64,000 nucleotides of DNA, taken from Neelides folsomi (Eukaryota > Arthropoda > Collembola > Neelipleona > Neelidae). Shown here piece by piece: positions 27,301 through 37,941 of this stretch. Positions within the stretch are counted from its first letter, which is position 1, and every line of letters begins with the position of its first letter. The notes beneath the pieces are model-generated. The model made no database searches. It was given only the letters and a program-made list of their open reading frames with translations, and was not told the DNA's origin. The stretch covers positions 1 to 64,000 of the forward strand of contig JAQGBZ010000193.1 in NCBI GenBank assembly GCA_034687125.1, read 5' to 3'. A program made the translations under genes and the position numbers.

Positions 27301-30300
27301 ATGACTTATGAGGCATTCAAACGCACATAAAGGATTGAATAATTATAATTCTTAGATTATTTCTTTTTTCTATTTAATGCCGAATTCGAATAGTCTGGAA
27401 AAGTTTTATAAATATCAAGAAAAAATCTTTCGTATAATCTCAACTCCAGCCCGATTCAGAGTTTGATAAAGATAAAGCCGAGAAATCACGCATAGATTTT
27501 ATCTTGAAGAAAAAACCTTGGTAGGAAAAACAACTCGTTTATGACTTTAATTATACGCAGTTTGTTTTAAAGCTCCAAAGAAAGTATGCAAGGTTAAGAT
27601 GAATATAATGATATCTTAAAAACCTTTCTACGCTTTATGAGAAAAAAACTCGCCTGATGCATTCTTATAACTAATGGTAAATACAATCTGTATCATTCCT
27701 TATAAATATGTCCGGAGTATATTTCGAATGCAAAATATTGAATAGGAAAAATCTATTTTGCATGATACAATAATATGTAGATTAAACATAGACAGAAAAT
27801 ATTCACATTAATTTATCGAAGGATAAACAATGCTTATGCAAAAACCTCATTTAGGTTGTAAGTGTACCTTTGGCTATTATAAATACCAAAGTCTAACGTT
27901 ATGTTACAAAGGGTATGGTGCATTTATGGCTTATTTAATATATTGAACTTTCTTCAAAGGAATATAAATTTTGTAGCTCATAAAAGAAAGCAATTTTAAA
28001 CGTAAATAATAATTTTCCTTTAATCTCCTCACGAAATGAGATAAAGCAAAGAGCGCAGTTATTCCTTTTTTATAAATTGTTCAAACCACCTAGATTGAAT
28101 GTCATAAATATTGAATTTTTATAATCTACTACGTATGCTTTTATACTTATGTATACTCATGTCTATACCAGTTGAGCAAGTATGTAAATAAGTATATATA
28201 TATATAATATATGTAGCTGTAGCCAATATCTAGCTACATGTGTACTATCATACTACTATGTATGTAATAACTATTAAAGTGAAAAGGTTTGTTGGCTCTC
28301 GAAAAAAGACGTATGGAAAGGAAATGAGTGAAAACAGGGTTTTGACCACCTGCCCACTTTTTTTCCATTTTCCTAAATTGCATTAAGGAGGAAAGTAATA
28401 GAGAGGTTCAGCAATCTCCTCTTATATAATTTCCGATTCCTATTTTATTGCTCTTTTGGCTCTTCTATGAATATTCGTATTCTGATGGATGAGCCATGGG
28501 CGAACAAAATGATATGTAAAGTATGTTATTTAGGACATGAAATTTTTTGACATGAAAAATTGAAACTTTATGTATGTGTGCGTTTGATCCAATTGAGAGT
28601 TAGATAACTTGTAGTGCATATGGGACCATGAAGCAAAGTACAATTCTTCTTCGCAATTCAATTCAACTCTCTGATCCGATTAGCATTGAGTCGTCGGAAT
28701 GAAATCCGGCTTTGCCCTCTTCAAAAAATTAATTTTGGGATCATAAAGGAGGATTTTTATTACATTTTACATTGGGAAATGCATGAGAGATTTATAGAAA
28801 GGAATGAAGGATTCTTAACATTTTTTCTTCCTTTATTCTCTCATCTTCGCTTTCTTTCATCCTCCTTTCTTCAAAACATTGTAAACTTTAATAACTTTTC
28901 TTTGTATATTTATGTTCAGTTTCAGAAAAGTATTTAAGAATTAAGGAGCCTTATCCCTTAAAAACTTTGTTTTTTACAATTCGAAACTAATATAAGAAGC
29001 TAAAAACCCTAAGAGTTAGTAAGGGTAAGAATATTAAGAATAGGTATTTAAAAAATATCGAAAAGTTTTTAACAATACATTTATTTTGCTAGTTAGGAGA
29101 TCATGTGAAGTTTAATGTAAAATTATAAAATAAGATCCCTTTCATTTCATGAAATTGAAATCGAAATCTTTTTTATAATAAAGCTAATAACATAATTTCT
29201 TGTAATTTGGTGTCTCAACATAAGCTCATTTGTTATGATATGGATTGTTATTTCAATTTGACTTCTAATAAGGATTATTTGTTGAGAAACTCATTTTTTA
29301 AATAAGATTATTCTATCAGTTGATTGGATGTAAGAACCTCTTTACAAAAAAAAACCCGATGCAATGTAAAGGAATAGGAAGGAGGAAAAATATATTTGTG
29401 TTTATTTAATAGGGAAAACCCTGATCGGATTTCTGGCCGGCGAGTTTCTCCTCTTTCTTATTCAATTGGCCTAATACGTGCATTTACAGACATAGCAAAT
29501 GAGTTCACAAACTTTCTACTTATATACACATTGTATAAATAAATATTTTGTCGCACAATAAAGAACTAAGAATTTGCGAATAATTGTCTGGAAGTGAAAG
29601 CGGATACTTTGATGGATGTTTGTTCGGGTCGACTCAAGAAAACAGAAATTTGAGTCAACCCCCAACTCGAGTTTTATTCTATTACCCGAAATATTGAGAC
29701 TTGTAGTTCGTTTCAGGACACTCATTCGGTTTCCTTTTCAATAATATTTCTAACCAAACAACGGAAAACAAGAGGCTCTTTTGAATTAAAATCTAACTAA
29801 TTAAGTGTAACATATTTCAACAGAGTAATTCCATCAATGAAAATTATACCTCCGGTAATTGTCCTATATATATTGTATACTTTATTACTTTAATGGTACA
29901 ATGTTCCCTGTAGTTCAATTATCTACATACATATTTATGTACTACCAACTGCAATCAATTGTTTTATTTCATTACATGTTATATAAAATCAAATGCACGT
30001 GCACAGTATAACAAATATCTGACACAGGTAACATAAGCACTTTATTTATGATTTAACTTTGGAAGATATTTTGGTTTAAAACTATTTTCCATCCTTATGG
30101 AATAATAAGATTTGGTGGATTCAATGAGTGTCTAAAACATATATGTAATGAGATTACATCTTTTCACTACAGTAGATTGTATGAATAGTAGGAATGCATT
30201 CTCCAAAGTGTTTCAGAAAAGGCTGTACGTGAGTACGCGGAAAAAATTGTCTACGTGAAAAATTGAAAGAGAATAAAGTGAATAGGAATCCCTACAGGAT

Positions 30301-31614
30301 ATGGAATGTTTGTCGATTCGAGAAGTTTCTTCCTCCTAGACCTTTTTGGTAAATAAATAAATAATTGCATACTCAAGAGTTCGATTTCAAAAGAGTTTAA
30401 TACATATGGTACATATATGGTAAATATAAATATTTCACCTTTTTTTATTTACGCATATTCCCCTTACAAGTTCAATTTTTTTATGAATGCTTTGACATTT
30501 TATTGCTCTTTGCGCAAAATGATGAGAGTAATATTATTTATTTGGAATAATCTGATATTTATTTATTTATCTACATAAGTAAGAGCAAATCGAAGAATAT
30601 AAATTCAGTAATAGCGAGTTTCAATATCTTAAGATGCATATGTTAAACATGTTTACATTTCTTTATTATATAAATTATTTTGTCGTGAGCTAAACTTATA
30701 AAAACTTTATTTTGAATTTAAAGTTGGCTTTTCAAAAGTTGAACAGACAGAAATTTCAATTATTCACTTCTTTAAGGAGCAGTTGTTTAAATACTAAACT
30801 TGAACTATTTTGTCCAGCATGTAAACTTGAGTATTATTGTTAAAGCTAAAATGTTTTATAAAACATGGTAGAATAAGATTTAAAAAATGATAAAAATTTT
30901 TTATAATATTATAGTTGTAAATCTATGATGTAATGAAAATTAAAGATTGTAACTTGTTTATATCTTGGATATACCATATATACAAAATTATACATTTGCA
31001 AGTCACGATAAGAAGGGTGTGTTCTTTTAAGTCAATTACAAACTAATATGAAAACAAATAGAAAAGTATGACGTAAATACGTGCTTATTACCTATTTACT
31101 ATCTAACGATAAGTATAATCCGAAATATCACAGTTATTGTCTATGAATGAAATTTTGAATGAAACTACAACTAAATTATCATTATATCTTTAAATAATTC
31201 ACAGGTAAAGTTTTTTTTACGCAGTAAACTTTCACTGTCTGAAATCAATTATCTGGGTATAATACTAACCGCTGAATATCCAACTTATAGGCGTTTCAAC
31301 TCCACTAATTAATAATATTCTGACCTTTGGTGCATTTGGGTAAGAGAGCAACTTTGAACGTTTGAATTAAGAAAGGGTTAATTCGAGACTTACCGTGGAA
31401 TGGCCATTTCGACTTCGTCGAGGCTGTCTGTTGGGGTTGGAGGGGCCTTTTCAAAGAGTCTACCGGGGGCCAGGGTCAAATGGTTACAGGACTTGAGGTG
31501 TTGCCATTGGAATCGTGACTTTGTGGTGCGAGAGTTCTTTTGATGCTCACGCTGTCGCCTCTCCTCTTCTCGCCTCTGCAGATTATGGAAGCGGAAGAAG
31601 AAGACGTTGGACAT
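12387..31614 (-). CDS. KCNT1: Slo2-type (Slack/KCNT) sodium-activated potassium channel
   Basis: Fourteen minus-strand exons: 31394-31614, 26487-26666, 21943-22147, 20815-21127, 20660-20712, 20297-20533, 18511-18929, 17484-18082, 16569-16843, 14483-14974, 13829-14014, 13674-13758, 12777-13569 and 12387-12651. All phases close, giving 1,440 residues (human KCNT1 about 1,230). Order: cytosolic N-terminus; [14 protein letters not shown] and [10 protein letters not shown] before S1; six membrane segments; selectivity filter TVGYGD at residues 317-322 on a 53-base exon; RCK1 ([48 protein letters not shown]); an acidic linker; RCK2 ([56 protein letters not shown]); then a Ser-rich tail. Family knowledge: plasma-membrane K+ channel opened by Na+ and voltage, setting firing patterns. 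The start at 31614 is provisional because the frame stays open 5' of it. Orthology to KCNT1 or KCNT2 is not one-to-one in invertebrates (Drosophila SLO2). Confidence 0.95.
14975..16568. other. Slo2 intron
   Basis: The intron between the acidic-linker exon and the first RCK2 exon. AT-rich. The only long open frame (minus, 16157-16555) lacks splice context and resembles nothing I know. No repeat with clear ends seen. Confidence 0.5.
18930..20296. other. Slo2 intron with a short tandem duplication
   Basis: The intron inside the RCK1-coding part of Slo2. It contains a direct duplication at about 20,062-20,107 (tgatatacttaattcctcat twice) and a small perfect hairpin at about 19,747 (tagaaacc / ggtttcta). 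No exon-like block seen. Confidence 0.5.
22148..26486. other. Large Slo2 intron, 4.3 kb
   Basis: The intron between the pre-S1 exon and the S1-S2 loop exon. It is mostly AT-rich, with two patches of higher GC at about 22,960-23,200 and 24,700-24,950 that have no sustained reading frame with splice sites. These could be regulatory or unrecognised alternative exons; I cannot tell which. Confidence 0.45.
26667..31393. other. Large Slo2 intron, 4.7 kb
   Basis: The first intron of the Slo2 model. AT-rich throughout, with short TA-rich microsatellite-like runs (for example near 28,200). No exon-like block with both splice signals and an open frame was found. Confidence 0.45.
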
Positions 31615-31720
31615 TCTGATACTGCTCGTCCTCGAACGTGAGCCCGGAGAGGTACTCTGTTTGGTCGTGGTGGTGGTGGGAGTCGGGGAAGACTCGGGTT
31701 GACTTTCTCCCTTCGCCCTC
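31615..31720 (-). other. Possible N-terminal extension of the first Slo2 exon
   Basis: On the minus strand the Slo2 frame stays open 5' of the chosen ATG and contains no further ATG. An acceptor-like tgacag ends at 31721. From 31720 the frame reads RAKGESQPESSPT, then a run of Thr and KQSTSPGSRSRTSSIR, before reaching Met at 31614. The Ser/Thr/Pro make-up resembles a channel N-terminus. If an upstream exon joins here in phase 2, the protein is longer. Otherwise this is 5' UTR. Confidence 0.35.
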
Positions 31721-32734
31721 CTGTCACTCTTCTTGTCCCTCCCACCGGCCGCCGCTCAGCCCTCCATTCTCCCACTATGGGACCGAACGAGAAGCCCTTG
31801 GACCAAATCTTCAACTCACTCACTTTACACCTGAAAGGTGAAAGGAAGAAGATTGACTAGGCCTTTCTCACAACCCCACCTCACCCAGACTCCACAGTTC
31901 TCCTGTCTTTGCGCACCGAGTCAACTTTTTACACTTGCTGATCCGAATCTCTGGATCACACACGAACATTCAGCCCCACCAGTAAAACCACTTCAACAAA
32001 TATTCTCCATTCACCATGGCCCGAGATAAGTGAGGGGCAATAAGGGCCAAATGCCATTGGGATACATGCAGTTGATATATTCAGACTTAATCGCTCTGGT
32101 CCTTCAATTACCACGCGATGGAACGCGGAGGCGAATGTCATGGGCAATTCCCTAACCCATTATCATCCGAGATGTATATCACACACACACCATTGGGTTC
32201 GGATTCTCAATAATTCTAGTTCTTAAATGGAGGAATATTTGACTAAAATCCATAAATATTCTCCTACTTTTACCGCCCTTCTCTCGAGAAATAAAGTGTT
32301 CATGCTTTTACTACAAACAAACAAAAAAGAAAACTCAAAGTTCTCTACTTGTAGATCTAACCTACCTATTATGCTAGATATAATATTAAAGCATTACAAG
32401 AATCCTTTTTGATTACAATCCTGAATTTCCTTCCTTCTTTTGATGGATTACTAGAAAAAATTTAGCAGTAGTTGTTAGTCATTTTTTAGTGTTTTCAATC
32501 TTTTCAATTCTATACTTTTTATTAATTCTCCCTCCTTGATGAAAGTCATGAGTCTCATGAGGCAAAATGGACTTAAAAGATTCTGCTTAAATATAAATTA
32601 TATACAAATACATACATAACATATAATTGTCTTATCGTTAACTCTAATGTTTAAAGATCATTATTATAAGAAAATAAACGTGAGAATAAGCTACAATATA
32701 ATTCTTGTTAAAAGAGTGTTTAATGGATTCTTAC

Positions 32735-32806
32735 GTTTCCTGCAACTGCAGTTTTCTCATGAAGGCCGGTGAAAGTAAATAATGTTGGCGCGAAGGATTC
32801 GGATAC
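32735..32806 (-). other. Candidate alternative 5' exon of Slo2
   Basis: A 72-base block on the minus strand flanked by an acceptor (cttttag) and a strong donor (gtaagaatc). It is open in the frame YPNPSRQHYLLSPAFMRKLQ and ends in phase 2. It contains an ATG at 32760. Phase 2 fits both the acceptor at 31720 and the second Slo2 exon at 26666. It could be an alternative first exon or an internal 5' exon. The match of phase alone could be chance. Confidence 0.35.
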
Positions 32807-33083
32807 CTAAAAGAATTTTGGCAGGTGTTTGGGATCATACTTTAAACTTTGGTTAATAAGTTAATCATGCTTAACTTCACTCATTGCATTGAGTAGAATA
32901 AATACTATTACTATTACATTCCTTATATCAGTTTAAATCTACAATAATATACTGAACTACCGCGGCCGTACAACATACTATGGTATACAGAAACTATTAT
33001 TAGGTATAGACTATTTATGTATTTACTATATGTACCTATAATATTACATAATATTAAACACGGTGTATTTGTATTAGGTATAT

Positions 33084-33266
33084 TATACTCTATTCCATTT
33101 GAGAAGATTATTAAGAATTGAATCATTTCACTTGACAAGTCATTAGAGATTCAAATAAACCGATATTATTTCCTGTAGAAATTATTTGCGGGTGACATGA
33201 CATTCGATTGCCCGGTCAAGTAACATGATTCAATCTCAATAATCTTCTCAAATGGAATAGAGTATA
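33084..33266. mobile_element. MITE-like hairpin element, about 180 bp
   Basis: Inverted arms of about 50 bases. The left arm starts tatactctattccatttgag, then aagattatt and gaatcat. The right arm ends with the complement, aatcttctcaaatggaatag then agtata. Arms match at about 90 percent and enclose about 80 bases without a reading frame. The tips end in TA, consistent with a Tc1/mariner-type MITE. Confidence 0.65.
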
Positions 33267-36130
33267 GTTAGTATCATTTTAAAAAAAAATACCAAAGTCG
33301 TTTGACATGAAGATATTGCACCATGTGCTTTCAAAACACTTCTTATTGTGAAATTGCGATACAGTAAAATAAATTACCTATTAATGTAGATTACCTTCGT
33401 ATACATTATGCGTTTAAGATGAATAGGTAATTGTCCATTTTCATGTTAGTTTGTCAGATATTAATATGCCATTAAAATTTTAAAGTTTATTGTATTAACA
33501 TTGTGTTAACTTATAAAATGGTTATGGCTTGAGTGATTTGGGAATACACGATCTATATAAAAATAAAGATATTTTGTAACACATACATATTGTTAAATCT
33601 TTCTCGATTCTCTTTCTTTTGTCCACTCATAAGTTATGATCCTTATAAATGCAATCAAAACTTTTCCAACAAAGCCACGAACTTTTGACAGTTTGAAGTT
33701 CCTGAGTGTTCATTCTCAAAAGTTGTACAGCTCATACAACTAAAAGTAAAGATCACTCGAATGCAAAGCGAAATCCAATTATAAATGACTCAAAAATGTG
33801 GTTAACGCTAAGAATAAGATACTTCTAAACCAATAAATAAAAATTCCTTGTGGTATGTTAGACGTTTACATAAAATGCTTTTAACTAAAGAATATTAACA
33901 CAGTCTTTGATGTGATTAAATAAGACTTTGATATAAGTTGTAATAACGAATCGCTATCAATACTATGTATCTATATGTAGCATTACCTACCTTAAGTATT
34001 ATATCTGTATTATTGGCTTTATTGGATATTGTCTCATACAATATTTTATACTTAAGTAATTCAATTAAACATGCATTGTTCCACCGTCAAATCTTGTGAA
34101 ATATTGATTCAGATTTTGAAGCTGAAAGTAAAAAAGCTAATTTATTGCAAAGAAATCAATCCATTACATTACACCATACAAATTGGCATTTACGAGCATA
34201 CATAACTTAACCCACCCAGAGACATACTTTCCCAATAAAATAATAGTAGAGTATGTTGCAGAGGGGAGGAAAGTCGAATTGGATAATAATAGATCCCTAG
34301 GGGTCCAATTCAATTTAATATTTAGTGATCAAATGTATTATGTCTTTCATTTTCCAAACCTAATTTTGATATGGAGTAATTTAGTACAAGGTATTTAACA
34401 CACACGTACACCTAAAGGGTAAACGTAATAGCGGAATGTAACTCACACCTAACTTTAAATTATTTTGTCATTTATAAAAGATTAACTCTTATTGAATCTA
34501 AAAGAATGCTTGCGATTCCTAATATACTTGCAATCTAAAATTCAAATAAACTTTTTTGACATTCTTCTGTAATTAAAAGAGCAAGTTCCAAATATCAATT
34601 AAAGGACAATATGTTATAATCTTATAATGCTTTTGTGGAAGAAATACACTTATCAATTCGCACAATAGGCATACATAGGCATTAAACACATACCATATAT
34701 CATATAGGTAATGTGTGATTAATTATTTCAGTCATTATTAGGAATCGATTCTTTTAAATAGAGAAACTGTATTATGAATTTTATAAGTATCTTCGTTTCC
34801 ATTCATTACATGCATCATCCATTGAACCCCAAAGGATCCTTCTCGAATTTTATTAGGAGACTCTCATGGAATATTAACCAAAGACAATCATATATCAAAT
34901 TATAAGATTACAATTATAAGTATGTAAATATCTATAATAGTATTACATATTCTGATAGATATAGTATAAAGTACCTACATACTCACACAGTAAAGCCTTT
35001 TGTGAAAGATATGGGGATATTATATTTGTAATATCCATAAATGACATGTTAGAATATATAAGTTTATGGATAAATTCCATAGTCAGTGTCAAAAATGCAT
35101 TATTAATAATGGTAAAGTATTAATTTTATTGACGACATTGATCAATTGAATTTTTCTTTGTTGTTTAAAATAATTCAGATACATAGATATGGTAGATATA
35201 AATATTTATACTTATAGGTAGATCAATAAAAAAGAAACTTTCCCTAAAAGCCCTCAAATAAATACAGTGAAATAAGAAATGGCTATTTAGTCTTAATATG
35301 CACATCATAAGGGTTAAAACAGCCCAATATTATGTATGGTATATTGGCATGTTTCTACAAATTATTTATTTTAAGCATTTTTAATATAATATACATATGT
35401 AATAGTTTAAGTATACAAAATAGTTCATGATACATTGAATTGATTGTAATTACCTATGCTATGTACATAATATATAGGTGGACACTATCTATTCTATAAA
35501 TCCAACTGATTAGATCTGTATTGGATATCACGCGTCTACTAGTCTGAAAAATGAGACGGAATTCTAATTATGTCTAATTGTCAGACAAAATCGATTGATT
35601 GAATCAACTTTTATAAGTAATATATGTAGTCTTAAGGTCACGATATGTGGCTAAAAGTGTTTTGTAAATAATCGAAATTTATCAAGGTATTCATCGTGGT
35701 AAAAGCCACTTAATATTATGCTTTGATCCCAAAATAATTAATGTCGCATATTTAACTCATTAGACTCGTTACACACACAGACATACCAGAAATGCAATAT
35801 GAATGAAAATAAGTGCATAGTATTTGTAATGTATTTACATAATATAATGCCCATTCTCTATATAAATACTTTATTGAGATAATTATATGATTCACTACTA
35901 TATATCGAAGAATACTTGTGGTATTCGATATTCCTTGTGCACAAGTTATATCAGATTTGTATACTTAACAATAAGAGCCTAGAGTATAGTATATAGGTAA
36001 AAAAATGTTTTCAATTACTAGTATTATTAATTTGGTATACATAAATTGAAAAGTTACATTTTTCTCAGTGAATGCCAACTTTGAGGTCTTTAAAAAAATT
36101 TAAAGAAGTAATTAATCCTGTTGAATCCAA

Positions 36131-36652
36131 TCAGTACGAGTAAACCTTTCCATTAATGTTCGTGGTGAGAGTGGAGAAAATAGGTTTCCGTGATTTGGAA
36201 GAAGTGGGAGCAGAAGGGCGGTCGGAAGAGGCGGGGAAATATTCCACGTTTGCCTTGTATCCGTTTTTATCGGCTGAATAAGTGACGACTTGGACACGAC
36301 CATCCGGCATTTTGACACGATATTGCCCCCTTGTTACTTCACCATTTCGTTCTTCTTCGTGTCCAAAGTCATTCCCGTGAGTTGACTCGTAAACTCCATA
36401 TTGAAATTTATAGTTGGGAGAATTCTAAAATAGTTCGTTTAAGCATTGATTCGATCAACTATGTATATTATTTATTGTATGATGAAAAAAGTTATGTGCG
36501 TATATAATTAAAGCCCGATCAAATTGTGTAAAAAACAATAAGTTTACATAAACAGTGTCAACAAATTCTGAGTCCTCGTTTCTCCTTGAAAATCTTGTTT
36601 TTGATTCAATTTCTGCTACACAGGAAATTAAAAGAAGGAGAAGGAAAAATGC
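36131..36652 (-). CDS. RR-type chitin-binding cuticle protein (first exon not found)
   Basis: Two exons on the minus strand, 36548-36652 and 36131-36424. Exon 36548-36652 opens with a hydrophobic run (AFFLLLLLISCVAEIES) that is clearly the core of a signal peptide. The last exon holds a Rebers-Riddiford chitin-binding domain: YKFQYGVYESTHGNDFGHEE, then GEVTRGQYRVKMPDGRVQVV and TYSADKNGYKANVEYF, with the G-Y-V pattern in place. It ends in GKVYSY. The spacing is closest to the RR-2 class of hard cuticle, but RR-1 cannot be excluded. Such proteins are secreted by the epidermis and bind chitin in the exoskeleton. The ATG must lie in a small upstream exon, as usual for arthropod cuticle genes, where the first intron splits the signal peptide; I could not place it. 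At least 132 residues. Confidence 0.88.
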
Positions 36653-37941
36653 CTAAAATATTCATTTTGGTTATTTAAAATACATTTTTAGATACAACTA
36701 TTGCACGCAATTTTATAGATGATGTTTTACCAAATCGGGAAAATTATTAATTAGATTCATCTCCTAATTATAATGGTTTACTATATATAATTTATTTCTT
36801 TTACTGTAATATGATAAACTCAAAAAGCGAAGGTTCTATTAAATTAAGTTTTATATAAATATAAGCTTGTATAAAAATATTTGGTATTGCAAATCGTTTA
36901 AATTCACTTTGGAATATCAAAAATACAAAAATCAAGTTTTAACTTTAAAGAACAACTAATCGATCGAGCGTTGAAATTGTCTTTTTATAGCCAGATGTGA
37001 ACTAATTGATGTATATTATAAAGTATAGGAAGTACCTTAAAAAGACATTTATGAAAAATTTACATAATGGAACTTTCTTTTTTTCTCATCATTTCTTATA
37101 TAGTGATAAAAGCAATAACAATGTCTGGATTCTTTGTTCATACTATCAGTATTTACCTACTCTACATTATATGTATATTCTACAATGTAGAAAAAGTAAG
37201 TAAGTATAAAGTAAGAGTACCAAAATAGGAAATAAATATAGGCCCACATAAATACCTATATTAAATAGATGCTACCATATGCACGATAAATTGATTGAAT
37301 CTTCAATGGGAACATGAGAAGACATCATAATAACCTTCAATTTACTTCTCACAAAATCAATGAAATCGACACAAGAAAACGTTGGCTCATCATCTTTTAA
37401 TTTTGTGTTCATAGGAGATCAATTAAAATGCTCCGTATTTACACCATATAACAGCAGGGAACCAAGATTTAGATCTTGTCAAAGCACGGGATCGTGATTG
37501 TTGTTTAACACACAGGTTCAAATTGGACATGGTTTTAATTTAAAAAAAAATGTACTCCACTTGTGATAGCGTGATAGACGTGAAATATTCACAGCGTTAC
37601 GTTGTGAGATTACTCCTATTTATATGTAATATATTATGTATTGTGTGCAATTATATAATAATATAAACCAATGTGTACATACTTATATTCTTATATACCA
37701 TACTTAATATCCTAAGTGTGAATTATAATTAAATGTAAAAGTACAGTTTGCATTTTTATTCTCACAATTTGGCAAAAAACTTTATTAGTTCAATCAAAAC
37801 TTGTAATTTTGAATATCTTTGATATAATATGTAAAGTTTTGAGAATTTAAAATACATTTATATAAAAGTGAAGAGTTAGGACAAAACTTTGAATTTTATT
37901 ACAAATTAGAATAAGTTTGCAGTCAGCGAGGTATGAAAAAG
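36653..37941. other. Gap between the RR cuticle gene and NAGLU
   Basis: It should contain the short first exon and promoter of the RR cuticle gene as well as the NAGLU 3' UTR. AT-rich. I could not identify the first exon with confidence: an ATG directly followed by gtgtaa on the minus strand near 37,436 is a weak candidate. Confidence 0.4.

Larger units (their letters stand above)
31721..36130. other. Region upstream of Slo2
   Basis: Between the Slo2 5' end and the RR cuticle gene. GC is raised at 31,730-32,150, probably 5' UTR or promoter. Apart from the exon candidate at 32,735 and the hairpin element at 33,084, the rest is AT-rich with no recognised gene. Confidence 0.4.

Noticed and set aside
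31476-31823. A 115-codon Pro/Arg-rich frame on the minus strand over the first Slo2 exon
   Set aside because: It is in the wrong frame to join the conserved second exon; the frame ending in EVEMAIPR joins in phase.
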